This document shows positions 8,760-16,117 of a stretch of 41,457 nt of DNA, one piece after another; position 1 is the first letter of the stretch; each line of letters begins with the position of its first letter. Source of the stretch: Alienimonas chondri. Lineage in GTDB: Bacteria; Planctomycetota; Planctomycetia; Planctomycetales; Planctomycetaceae. The DNA lies in assembly GCF_013036045.1 (NCBI RefSeq), contig NZ_WTPX01000028.1, positions 1 through 41,457 of the forward strand, in the 5' to 3' direction. The translations under genes and the position numbers were made by a program. The notes below the pieces were generated by a model, which had not been told where the DNA came from, ran no database searches, and saw only the letters and a program-made list of their open reading frames with translations.

Positions 8760-9833
8760 CTAGCGCGGGGCGGGGAGCAGACGGCCGAACGCCACGAGGT
8801 CGACGTTCCCGCCGCACAGGATCACGCCGACCCGCTGGCCGGCGAGATCCGGCGACGCCGCCGCGACGGCCAGCGTGACCGCGGCGCTGGGTTCGACGAC
8901 CAGCTTGGCCCGCTCCATCGTATGTCGGGCGAACGCGACGATGCGCTCCTCCGGGGCGGTGCGCACGTCATCGATCAGCCGTTTGATGATCGGCAGGTTC
9001 CAGCGCCCCAGACAGGTTTGCAGGCCATCGCCGACGGACGGGGCGCCCGTGGTCGGCAGCGGCTCGTCATCCGGCCAACCGGCGGCGAACCCGCGGGCGG
9101 CGTCGTCGACCAGTTCCGGCTCGCAGCCGATCACCCGCACGTCGGGGTTCGCCGCTTTCACCGCCAACAACGTCCCGGCCGCCAGCCCTCCCCCGCCGAT
9201 CGGGACGAGCACGACGTCGAGATCCGGGCGGTCTTCGATCAGTTCCAAGGCGCTGGTGCCCTGCCCGGCGATCACGAACGAGTCGTCGGAGGGATGAATG
9301 GAGACGGCGCCCTCCGCTTCGACCCGGTCCGCGGCGGCTTTGCGATCGGCGAGCGTCGGCCCGCATTCGATCAGCCGTCCGCCGGCGGGGTTCGCCGCGA
9401 GATACGACTCCACGGCGGCCCGCTTGGTGCGGGGAGCGTTCTCCGGCACGACGATCGTGCACGGGATGCCGGCCCCGTCGAACGCTTGCCCGGCGGCCCA
9501 GGCCAACGCGGCGCCGTGGTTCCCGGATGATTGCGTGACCACGCCCCGGCGGGCTTCGTCCGGCCGTTCCTCACACAACTGCAGGACCGCGTTCAACGCT
9601 CCGCGGGCTTTGAACGAGCCGGTTCGCTGGAACGTCTCGCATTTCAGAGCCAGGCGCGGCGGCTCCGCTCCCGCGGCGCACAGTGCGTCGAGTCCCCGAC
9701 AGGTCAGAACCGGCGTCCGTACGATGGACGCCCCGATCCGGGCGGCGGCGGCCGCGACGTCCGCGGGAGAGACCGGCAATCCGTCGAACGCGTCGGCAAA
9801 CTTGGGCGCCTCCTGTCGGCCGGGGGATTGCAT
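8760..9833 (-). CDS. PLP-dependent threonine/serine dehydratase-like enzyme (fold type II)
   Basis: A 357-residue fold-type-II PLP enzyme. The PLP lysine is K75 in TGSFKARGALNA, the asparagine loop is SSGNHGAALAWA, the phosphate-binding loop is GGGGLAAG, and the C-terminal CGGNVD motif is typical of threonine ammonia-lyase and serine racemase/dehydratase relatives. There is no C-terminal ACT regulatory domain, so it is the short, catabolic or racemase-like form rather than biosynthetic IlvA. Likely reaction: deamination of L-threonine or L-serine (or a hydroxy-aspartate) to a 2-oxo acid plus ammonia. ATG 9833 begins MQSPGRQEAPKF. It is 35 bp upstream of the methyltransferase gene and could share its transcript. 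RidA proteins act on the enamine products of such enzymes. Confidence 0.88.
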   Translation of the reverse strand: MQSPGRQEAPKFADAFDGLPVSPADVAAAAARIGASIVRTPVLTCRGLDALCAAGAEPPRLALKCETFQRTGSFKARGALNAVLQLCEERPDEARRGVVTQSSGNHGAALAWAAGQAFDGAGIPCTIVVPENAPRTKRAAVESYLAANPAGGRLIECGPTLADRKAAADRVEAEGAVSIHPSDDSFVIAGQGTSALELIEDRPDLDVVLVPIGGGGLAAGTLLAVKAANPDVRVIGCEPELVDDAARGFAAGWPDDEPLPTTGAPSVGDGLQTCLGRWNLPIIKRLIDDVRTAPEERIVAFARHTMERAKLVVEPSAAVTLAVAAASPDLAGQRVGVILCGGNVDLVAFGRLLPAPR

Positions 9834-9957
9834 CGTGCGGAGGCCGGTTGTGGGGGCGGGAAACGGGCTCGTACACTACCGACGCCCCGCCCGCTCCGCA
9901 GTCCGACCGGCGTTCGCCGGTCGCCCCGCCCGCCGGCCGAACCCGCACCGCTTGCCG

Positions 9958-10863
9958 ATGGTCCATCGACTCCCCCCCCTCGCCCCGGCGCTGCTCGCCG
10001 CCGCGCTCCTGTTCCCCGCTCCGGCGACCGCTCAAGAGGCGGAACCGAAGCCGGAGCCGGCCCCGGCCGAAGCGACCAAACCGGTGCCGGACCCGGCGCT
10101 CGAAGCCGCCGTCCGTGAGGAGCTCCGGCTCGCCGACGACAAGGAGTTGAAGGCCGACGACCTGCGAAACCTCTATTTCCTGCGGGCGCCGGACGCGGAG
10201 GTGAAGTCGCTGGACGGTTTGGAGCGGTGCGTGAACCTCTCGCTGATCGACCTGTCCGGCAACGCGATCGAAAGCCTCGACCCGCTCGCCTCGCTGACGA
10301 ACCTGCAATCGATCGATCTGTCCGGGAACGCGATCACGTCGCTCGACCCGCTCTCCAAGCTGACCGGCTTGCAGTACCTCAAGCTGGACGACAATCAGGT
10401 GACGGATCTCACGCCGCTGGTGGCATTGGAGCGGCTGTCGGCGCTGTATCTGGCCGACAACAAAGTCACGAACCTCGGCCCGCTGGAGAACCTTGAACGA
10501 CTCACCTCGCTCGATCTGGCGAACAACGGCGTGACGGACGTCGGACCGCTCGCGGGACTGAAATGGCTCAGCACGGTGACGCTGACCGGCAATCAAATCA
10601 CGGACATCACCCCGCTGGCCGGACTGACCGACCTGCGGTTCCTGATCCTTAAAGATAACAAGGTGACCGACCTCGCCCCGCTGGCCGCCGCGGCGACGGA
10701 GGACGCCGCCGGTCCGAAGCGGTTCGCCCCCTACTTGCAGCTCTATCTGGCCGGCAATCCGCTGGGGGACGCGGCGGCCAAGCAGATCGAAACGTTGAAA
10801 GCGGCCGGCGTGCGGGTCACGTTGAACGAACCTCAGGACGAACCGGGCCCGACCGATGAGTGA
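9958..10863 (+). CDS. Secreted leucine-rich-repeat protein
   Basis: A 301-residue protein with a signal peptide (MVHRLPPLAPALLAAALLFPAPATAQ) and a charged Pro/Glu linker, then about seven 22-residue leucine-rich repeats of the SDS22/internalin type. Repeats read like LxxLxxLxLSGNxIxxLDPLaxLtn, with LSGN, LDDN, LADN, LANN, LTGN and LKDN variants (about residues 70-245), and a capping segment follows. Such proteins are protein-protein interaction surfaces; the partner is unknown. ATG 9958 is chosen because the signal peptide starts there; upstream open frame is shadow of the opposite gene. The 3' end overlaps the next gene by 8 bp (ATGAGTGA), so the two are co-translated. It is divergent from the dehydratase gene with a 124-bp spacer. 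Confidence 0.88.
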   Translation: MVHRLPPLAPALLAAALLFPAPATAQEAEPKPEPAPAEATKPVPDPALEAAVREELRLADDKELKADDLRNLYFLRAPDAEVKSLDGLERCVNLSLIDLSGNAIESLDPLASLTNLQSIDLSGNAITSLDPLSKLTGLQYLKLDDNQVTDLTPLVALERLSALYLADNKVTNLGPLENLERLTSLDLANNGVTDVGPLAGLKWLSTVTLTGNQITDITPLAGLTDLRFLILKDNKVTDLAPLAAAATEDAAGPKRFAPYLQLYLAGNPLGDAAAKQIETLKAAGVRVTLNEPQDEPGPTDE

Positions 10864-11296
10864 CGCCGCCGTCGCCGCCTCGCCCCCGGCCGATTCGCTC
10901 CACGCCGACCCCTTTGAAAGCGGCGCCGCGCCGCCCGAAGCGGACGCCGAAGAACCGAAACGTCGCACGCCCACGGAGGCGGACCGCATCGCCGCCGCGG
11001 TGCGGGCACTGAAGACCCGCGGCACGCCGCATCAGGTCCGCGCTCGCCTGATCGCCGCCGGTTGCGACCCGGATCAGGCGGACAAGATCGTCAACCGGGC
11101 CCGGACCCAGTTGCTGACCGACAGCCGTCGGCTCGGCGCCCGGATCGCGGAGATAACCGTGATCGTGATGTGCGGATCCTTGCTGTTGCTGTTCCTGCCC
11201 GGCGGGGAGGTGTTTTGCGGCATCGTCCAGGTGGTCGGCATGATCGTGCTGGCCGTCGCGGCGCTGGTCTGGCTCAGCGGCGTCGGCGGCGACTGA
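10856..11296 (+). CDS. Small two-helix membrane protein of unknown function
   Basis: A 146-residue protein I do not recognise. An acidic, Pro/Ala-rich N-terminus is followed by a charged helical region (about 40-85; DRIAAAVRALKTRGTPHQVRARLIAAG...) and two predicted membrane helices at the C-terminus (about 101-115, ITVIVMCGSLLLLFL, and about 122-140, IVQVVGMIVLAVAALVWL). The soluble part may bind a partner or nucleic acid, but nothing specific is visible. It overlaps the LRR gene by 8 bp and its stop overlaps the glycosylase start by one base (TGATG), so the three genes form one translational unit. That tight coupling supports it being real. Confidence 0.8.
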   Translation: MSDAAVAASPPADSLHADPFESGAAPPEADAEEPKRRTPTEADRIAAAVRALKTRGTPHQVRARLIAAGCDPDQADKIVNRARTQLLTDSRRLGARIAEITVIVMCGSLLLLFLPGGEVFCGIVQVVGMIVLAVAALVWLSGVGGD

Positions 11297-12186
11297 TGCC
11301 CGAAGGTCACAAGGTTCATCACCTCGCCGCCCAGCACACGGCCGCGTTCGGCGGGCAGGCGTTGGCAGTGACGAGCCCGCAGGGGCGGTTTCATGCCGGG
11401 GCGAGGGCCGTGGATGGGCGAGAGTTGGGATCGGTCACGGCGGTCGGCAAGCATCTGTTCTACTGTTTCCGCGACCCCGGCGGGGCGACCGCCGTTCGCG
11501 GCGGCGACCCGGACGAGCCGCGGGTGGTGCATATCCACCTCGGACGCTACGGGAAGTTCACGCCGCTGACGTCTCCCGTACCGGAAGCGGTCGGCTCCGT
11601 GCGCGTGCGGATGACGCGCTGTGACGGCGGAGCCGCCCCGCTCCCGCCCATCCCCGGCCAGAAGAACGTGGGACCGGTGACCGGCTTCGATTTGCGCGGC
11701 CCGACCGCCTGCGAGACGATTACCCCGAACGACGTGCGGGCAATCCGCGACCGGCTCGGTCCCGATCCGCTCGCCTTGCGAACGGGAGATAAAGCGACGG
11801 TCCGCGCCGCCTTCGCGAAATCGAAGAAGCCGGCCGGGGCGCTGATCATGGATCAACCGGTCGTCTCCGGCGTGGGCAATATCTTCCGGGCCGAGATCTT
11901 CTACGAACTCAAGATGGATCCGACCCGCCCGGCGAGGGACTTGAGCGACGAAGAGTTTGACGCCCTCTGGCAGGTGACGACGCGACAGATGAGGACCGGA
12001 CTGAAGTACGGCAAGATCGTGACCCGCACCGCCCGCGAGGCCGGTCGGCCGCGGGAGGCGCTGAACGGCCGCGATCGTTTCCGCATCTATCGGCAGGAGC
12101 GCTGCCCGACATGTGGCGACGAGACCTACAAATGGGACCTCGGCGGCCGGGCGATGTACGCCTGCCAGCGGTGCCAGGGGATATAG
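11296..12186 (+). CDS. nei: Fpg/Nei family DNA glycosylase/AP lyase (endonuclease VIII-like)
   Basis: A 296-residue base-excision repair enzyme. It begins MPEGHKVHHLA, giving the catalytic proline P2 and E3 after removal of Met, with lysine K52 in VGKHLFY at the conserved position. The helix-two-turn-helix block is SGVGNIFRAEIFYELKMDP, and the C-terminus is a four-cysteine zinc finger (CPTC...CQRC). Substrates of the family are oxidised pyrimidines or purines; the MPEGH start resembles the Nei branch more than classical MutM (MPELPE). The ATG overlaps the previous stop (TGATG). The stop is six bases upstream of the REP hairpin at 12192, which may help terminate the transcript. Confidence 0.88.
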   Translation: MPEGHKVHHLAAQHTAAFGGQALAVTSPQGRFHAGARAVDGRELGSVTAVGKHLFYCFRDPGGATAVRGGDPDEPRVVHIHLGRYGKFTPLTSPVPEAVGSVRVRMTRCDGGAAPLPPIPGQKNVGPVTGFDLRGPTACETITPNDVRAIRDRLGPDPLALRTGDKATVRAAFAKSKKPAGALIMDQPVVSGVGNIFRAEIFYELKMDPTRPARDLSDEEFDALWQVTTRQMRTGLKYGKIVTRTAREAGRPREALNGRDRFRIYRQERCPTCGDETYKWDLGGRAMYACQRCQGI

Positions 12187-12191
12187 TGGTC

Positions 12192-12216
12192 CGTAGTGGC
12201 AGGCTTCAGCCTGCCC
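12192..12216 (+). repeat. Left REP hairpin bracketing the RAYT gene
   Basis: A 25-bp sequence whose exact inverted copy lies at 12926-12950. It starts (after C12192) with the tetranucleotide GTAG followed by TG-free hairpin GGCAGGC-TTCA-GCCTGCC (7-bp perfect stem, 4-base loop). A GTAG/GGAG tetranucleotide beside a short hairpin is the hallmark of REP sequences recognised by RAYT transposases. A further CCACTAC at 12239-12245 could pair with the GTAGTGG at 12193-12199 to form a larger structure over the RAYT start region. Confidence 0.85.
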
Positions 12217-12232
12217 AGTCGTGCGGCAGGCG

Positions 12233-12769
12233 ATGCAAACCACTACTGTCGACCTCGTGAGATATCCCGTCGACAGCCGTCCCATTGAGAGGAACGACGC
12301 TCTAATTGCGGAGCGTGTCCGCCGCGGTTTGCCGTGGCACGCCCCGCCTCACCCCGATTGCGAGGGCGGGTGGTTCCTCATTACGGCGGCCTGTTATCGA
12401 CATCGGCGTCATTTCTCCGCGCCTGCGGAATTGACGGCTCTAACGCGCCGCCTGCAAGAAGCTGTCGCGAATGCGGGTTGGAACTGCGGCGGATGGGTCG
12501 TGTTGACGAACCATTATCACTTGATGGTAAATGTGCCGTCGCTCGAACCGGTCGGGGCGGCGCTGGGACGGGTTCACGGACGGTCCGCCCGATATGCCAA
12601 CGAGCGCGACGGGACGCCAGGCCGTAGGGTTTGGTACCGCTACTGCGACCGGAGAATACGCAGCGAGCGACACTTCGCCACCTGCCTGCATTATCTCTTT
12701 CTCAATCCGGTCAAGCATAGGTATGTCGACGATCCGCAAGAGTGGCGATGGTCCAGTTTACACGAGTGA
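12233..12769 (+). CDS. REP-associated tyrosine transposase (RAYT), possibly C-terminally truncated
   Basis: A Y1-type single-strand transposase of the RAYT group, 178 residues from ATG 12233 (a GTG at 12221 would add four). The HUH-like motif is NHYHLMV, and the candidate catalytic tyrosine lies in CLHYLFLNPVKHRYV, followed by the characteristic EWRWSSLHE. The N-terminal WHAPPH and FLITAACYRHR blocks also fit. It is bracketed by perfect inverted REP hairpins (12192-12216 and 12926-12950), as expected for an enzyme acting on REP/REPIN DNA. The TGA at 12767 is followed in the same frame by 27 sense codons (to TGA 12851) encoding a charged tail ending EFGRGWDD. This suggests a nonsense mutation that removed the C-terminus. 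Inserted between convergent nei and ftr. Confidence 0.85.
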   Translation: MQTTTVDLVRYPVDSRPIERNDALIAERVRRGLPWHAPPHPDCEGGWFLITAACYRHRRHFSAPAELTALTRRLQEAVANAGWNCGGWVVLTNHYHLMVNVPSLEPVGAALGRVHGRSARYANERDGTPGRRVWYRYCDRRIRSERHFATCLHYLFLNPVKHRYVDDPQEWRWSSLHE

Positions 12770-12853
12770 TTGACGGAGAACGGCGAAGAGGCCTTCCACG
12801 ATCTGCAATCGGAATACCCGCTGCGAGAATTCGGCCGCGGATGGGATGATTGA
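12770..12853 (+). pseudogene. Detached in-frame C-terminal segment of the RAYT
   Basis: Immediately after the RAYT TGA the same frame stays open for 27 codons and ends at TGA 12851-12853. The product would begin LTENGEEAFHDLQ and end REFGRGWDD, a plausible soluble C-terminus. Whether homologues carry this tail cannot be checked here; if they do, the gene carries a premature stop or relies on readthrough. Confidence 0.45.
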
Positions 12854-12925
12854 CGCTCGTTCGGATCGATCTGCCTCAAGCGACCGCGTGCGCTTGACTC
12901 TCTGGAACGTTCACTTTGTTCGACG

Positions 12926-12950
12926 GGGCAGGCTGAAGCCTGCCACTACG
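12926..12950 (-). repeat. Right REP hairpin, inverted copy, overlapping the ftr stop codon
   Basis: Exact reverse complement of 12192-12216, so the GTAG end points away from the RAYT and the pair forms a bracket of about 760 bp. Read on the minus strand, the TAG within the GTAG tetranucleotide (12948-12946) is the stop codon of the ftr reading frame. The hairpin can also act as a transcript end for ftr. Confidence 0.85.
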
Positions 12951-13875
12951 AACCGGTCTCCCAAGGCGTCGAGCCTTCAATCAACGGAATAAAGCTCTTC
13001 CCCAGCCGCCCGTTGTAGTTGCCCGCACGGATCAATCGCAGGCCGGGCGTCTCTTTGGCGGCGTCGATGGCGGCGTAGGTGGCGGCGGCGACGCTCTCCA
13101 AATCGCGGCCGTTAATGATGATTTCCTGAATCGATTTCACCCCGTCCGGGACGAGGCTCTTCTCGCCCAGTTTATCTTTTAATGTCGGGCACCACTCCGC
13201 GAAGGTGCTGGCGATCAGGAACTTATAGTTCGACCCCGCTTTGCTGGCCGAGCCTGCAAGGCCGCCCGGGAAGGGCGCGATCACGCCGTCGCACTTCGAC
13301 ACCGCGGCGACCGCGGCGGCGCCGGCGTCGAGGGCGGCGTCGGCCGATTCGCCCAGGAACCAGAGGTTCCCGCCCATCACGCCGTCGCGAAAACCGAAGT
13401 TTCGGTCCATCACGAACTCACCGCCGAGAATGGGTATTACCCAGACGGCGCGGCCGAGGCGTTCGGCTTCGAACTCGTGCCCGTCGCCGAAGTAGGCGAT
13501 CTTTCGGCCCAACGGGATCGACCGCCCGGCGGCGATGTCCTCCGCCATCGGGCTGAACGCCGACGCGGTGGGGCAAGTCAGCACGTTCTGGCTGACGCGC
13601 TTCAACAGCGATTGATAGAGAGCCTCCTCGCGGTCCTTGCGGAAGCGGGGGACGTGAAATTGCAGCACGGCCCCGGGCCGGCCGTCGGGGGTGTCGGCCG
13701 GATCGACGAACGAAGCGACGCCGGCTTCGCAGTCGCACAGAATCGTGCTGCTCGCGTGCCCCGTCGCGTTCGCGCAGGCGTGATCCAGCCAGGTCTTGTC
13801 GCGGGCGGTGACCAGCACCTCCGCGAACAGACTGCGAAAGGCTTCGGCGTAGGTGTCTTCGATCGGGGCGGACAT
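12946..13875 (-). CDS. ftr: Formylmethanofuran:tetrahydromethanopterin formyltransferase
   Basis: A 309-residue homologue of Ftr (FhcD in methylotrophs), which transfers the formyl group between methanofuran and tetrahydromethanopterin in archaeal-type C1 metabolism. Family blocks are clear: IEDTYAEAF at the start, TILCDCEAGV, GGEFVMDRNFGFRDGVMGGNLWF, PFPGGLAGSASKAGSNYKFL, and the C-terminal IRAGNYNGRLGKSFIPL. The pathway is known from methanogens, aerobic methylotrophs and planctomycetes, where it likely oxidises or detoxifies formaldehyde. No other pathway gene is in the window. The last nine residues (after IPLIE) extend past the usual family end, and the stop codon is supplied by the REP copy at 12926-12950. 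It lies 21 bp downstream of the membrane protein gene on the same strand. Confidence 0.93.
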   Translation of the reverse strand: MSAPIEDTYAEAFRSLFAEVLVTARDKTWLDHACANATGHASSTILCDCEAGVASFVDPADTPDGRPGAVLQFHVPRFRKDREEALYQSLLKRVSQNVLTCPTASAFSPMAEDIAAGRSIPLGRKIAYFGDGHEFEAERLGRAVWVIPILGGEFVMDRNFGFRDGVMGGNLWFLGESADAALDAGAAAVAAVSKCDGVIAPFPGGLAGSASKAGSNYKFLIASTFAEWCPTLKDKLGEKSLVPDGVKSIQEIIINGRDLESVAAATYAAIDAAKETPGLRLIRAGNYNGRLGKSFIPLIEGSTPWETGS

Positions 13876-13896
13876 GCGTCTGATCGTAGACGCCCC

Positions 13897-14991
13897 TCAC
13901 GCCGAACGCATGCGTTCGGGTCGCGTCCGCCAGAGCACGACGCCGCTCCACAGCGCCGCGGGCAGCAGGACGTACCAGAGGGAAAGGTCCAGCGACGTCA
14001 GCGATTCGCCGCGTCGCGGGTTGTCCGCTCGGGTGGGAAACCGGGCGAGGACGCCCTGCGAGGCGTTTCTCCGTTCCAGCAGAAGACCACGCTGGCGGTC
14101 GCCCCAGTACCAGCCGACCGGACCCTCCCGGGGATATTCCAACCCCGCAGGCACGACGGCCGGGGGAAGCGGGTGAGCGACGCTCAGGCGAACGAATCGC
14201 GGGTGCGATGGAGAATAGGCGTCGCGCCTCAGATCCATCGACAAACGCGTTTCACCGAAGGACTGCCCTGCATTCTTCGTCCCTCCCAACCAAAGAAGTC
14301 CGGCGCCGAGCAAGCCGAAGGTCACCGCCCACGGACGCACGGCCCGCCGCCATCGACCGAACGGCTTGGGGAGCGGCCAGCCGTGGCGCCACGCTTGCCC
14401 GATCCGCACCAACGTCCAGAGCAGCGGCGCGAGTAGAAACCACACGATGCCGACCGTGGCGTCAATTGTTTTCCATGCCGTGGGAGCCGTCGCGTTCGCA
14501 ACTCGACTGCTGAACCGTGGTCCCTGGAAGTCGTATTTCCGCGAGAGCGACAAACCGACAAGGGGGGCGTCGATCTCCCACACCCAATCGGGCTTCGGCG
14601 GGGGGGCGTAGTACCCTCGAATAGGCAGGTGGAGATCCCTTCGAAGATATTGCTGCGCGAGTTCGTCACTGGAGGCCGGGCCGTCGAACCCGATCTCGAC
14701 GCTTCGCAGGTGGGCGGCGTGAATCCCCGACGGCCGATCAAGCGACACGCTGAACGCCGCGTGGCGTTCCACCGCGAGAATCGCTTCCTCCTCCTCGGTC
14801 AGCGTGCGTTCGCCGCGGCCCGCGCCGGAGAGCTCGGGAGCCGGGGGCGTCTGGTAGATCTGGCCCGGGAACGTCGCGATCAGAGTGCCGAGGATCGCCG
14901 ACGCCCAGCCCCAAGGACCGAGCAAACGCCCCAACGCTAACCGCACGCGAGCGGCGGTCGTGACGGGGCAGGCGGGCGACTCGTCGGTCAT
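13897..14991 (-). CDS. Hypothetical membrane protein
   Basis: A 364-residue protein I do not recognise. It has about four hydrophobic helices: one near the N-terminus (LGPWGWASAILGTLIATFP), two in the middle (TVGIVWFLLAPLLWTLVRI and WAVTFGLLGAGLLWLG) and one near the C-terminus (LSLWYVLLPAALWSGVVLW). Between helices one and two is a roughly 110-residue probable extracytoplasmic region with an acidic TLTEEEEAILAVERH stretch and a PPPKPDW segment. A second soluble loop follows the third helix (about 255-330). It is 24 bp downstream of the barrel-like gene and 21 bp upstream of ftr, so co-transcription with ftr is likely. No functional motif is seen. Confidence 0.75.
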   Translation of the reverse strand: MTDESPACPVTTAARVRLALGRLLGPWGWASAILGTLIATFPGQIYQTPPAPELSGAGRGERTLTEEEEAILAVERHAAFSVSLDRPSGIHAAHLRSVEIGFDGPASSDELAQQYLRRDLHLPIRGYYAPPPKPDWVWEIDAPLVGLSLSRKYDFQGPRFSSRVANATAPTAWKTIDATVGIVWFLLAPLLWTLVRIGQAWRHGWPLPKPFGRWRRAVRPWAVTFGLLGAGLLWLGGTKNAGQSFGETRLSMDLRRDAYSPSHPRFVRLSVAHPLPPAVVPAGLEYPREGPVGWYWGDRQRGLLLERRNASQGVLARFPTRADNPRRGESLTSLDLSLWYVLLPAALWSGVVLWRTRPERMRSA

Positions 14992-15015
14992 ACCCGCGAG
15001 CCTATCGCGGCCGGC

Positions 15016-15963
15016 TCACCGGCGGGCGTCGACGACGAAGCTGGGGCTGCCGGCGGGGCGGAGGATCGGGGCGTATTTCAACTTGCGATAGCATTTCGCC
15101 ACGCCGGCCGGGTGGATATCGATGCCGAGGAAGCTGTCCACGGAGCCGGTATCCGCGGGGAGCACGAAGTTCGCCTCGCCGTACAGGCTGCAATAGTCGT
15201 TCAACGGTGCCCGGAAGTCCGCTCCGAACACCGGGGCGGTGGAGAGGTGTCGGTCGTCCGTGGCGACGAGCGTCATCTCCTCGTGACCTTCGCTCACGCC
15301 GCCCCAGATCGTCGTGTAGGCGCCGCTTTCGTATTGGTGACGCCAGAACAGGTTCAGCTGGCTGATCGCCTGTAAGCGAACCGGCAGATCGAGGGGGGCG
15401 ACGACGCCTTCTTCGCCGCGATCGTTCTTCGTGCCCCAGACGCCGATCTCGTCGCGGGCGGTCATATTGACGCCGACGCGGCCGCGGAACTGCGTGAGGG
15501 TCGAGCGATCCCACTGGTCCTGATAGAGCGCATCGTAAACCAGGCTCCAGTTCCAAAGTTCGTTCTTCTGGAACAGGCCCGCTGTGGTGAACAACTGGCC
15601 GCGGTCGGTGTCGACGGCGACGGATTCAAATACGCGGACAGCGTCGTCCTGATAGGTGCCGGCGACGCCGATCTGGGCGCCGAGGTTCGCTGCATCCACC
15701 AATGCGAAGCCGTAGTTCGCCGCGAGGCGACCGCCGAAATGCGCGTTCACGCCGAGATCCTGCGGCTGCTTGGAGCCGCTGATCCCGCCGAACAGCGTCA
15801 GCGTCTCCGCCCAATCGCCGGCGACGACCGGCGGCGGCAGCCAATCCGGCGGGAGGCCGTCCTGCGTGGCGTACGCCTGGGGCACATAGGCCGGAGCATA
15901 ATCCTGAGCGATTGCGGCCCCGGGCAGGGACAGGAGGACCGTGAGGGCGAGGCGGAGCATCAC
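15016..15963 (-). CDS. Exported barrel-like protein, DUF6666-like
   Basis: A 315-residue protein with a cleavable signal peptide (MMLRLALTVLLSLPGAAIAQ). The mature part is rich in alternating aromatic/polar strands (YGFALVDAANLGAQIGVAGTYQ, LNLFWRHQYESGAYTTIWGGV, YCSLYGEANFVLP), suggestive of an outer-membrane-type beta barrel. It resembles planctomycete exported proteins of the DUF6666 group (segments ETLTLFGGISGSKQPQDLG and GINVHFGGR-like NAHFGGRLAANYG), though I cannot confirm the family by search. It sits between ftsH (154 bp upstream) and the membrane protein, all on the minus strand. Function unknown. Confidence 0.75.
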   Translation of the reverse strand: MMLRLALTVLLSLPGAAIAQDYAPAYVPQAYATQDGLPPDWLPPPVVAGDWAETLTLFGGISGSKQPQDLGVNAHFGGRLAANYGFALVDAANLGAQIGVAGTYQDDAVRVFESVAVDTDRGQLFTTAGLFQKNELWNWSLVYDALYQDQWDRSTLTQFRGRVGVNMTARDEIGVWGTKNDRGEEGVVAPLDLPVRLQAISQLNLFWRHQYESGAYTTIWGGVSEGHEEMTLVATDDRHLSTAPVFGADFRAPLNDYCSLYGEANFVLPADTGSVDSFLGIDIHPAGVAKCYRKLKYAPILRPAGSPSFVVDARR

Positions 15964-16117
15964 AGACAGACGAAGGGGAGCGAGCGCAGCCGGGACGCCG
16001 GCCTATTCCCCGATCGGACCGCAACGGTTCTCCCGATCAGGAGAAATGAAACGCCCGCGCCGCATCCTTGGGAACCGAACTTGGGAGCCGAACGGCTCGC
16101 CCCCGTTTCGAGTCGCC

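Noticed and set aside
8760-9833. Biosynthetic threonine dehydratase IlvA
   Set aside because: No C-terminal ACT regulatory domain, so the more general dehydratase/racemase-like name is safer.
9848-9877. TTGTGG-18-TACACT before the LRR gene
   Set aside because: Only 3/6 and 4/6 matches; not distinguishable from chance.
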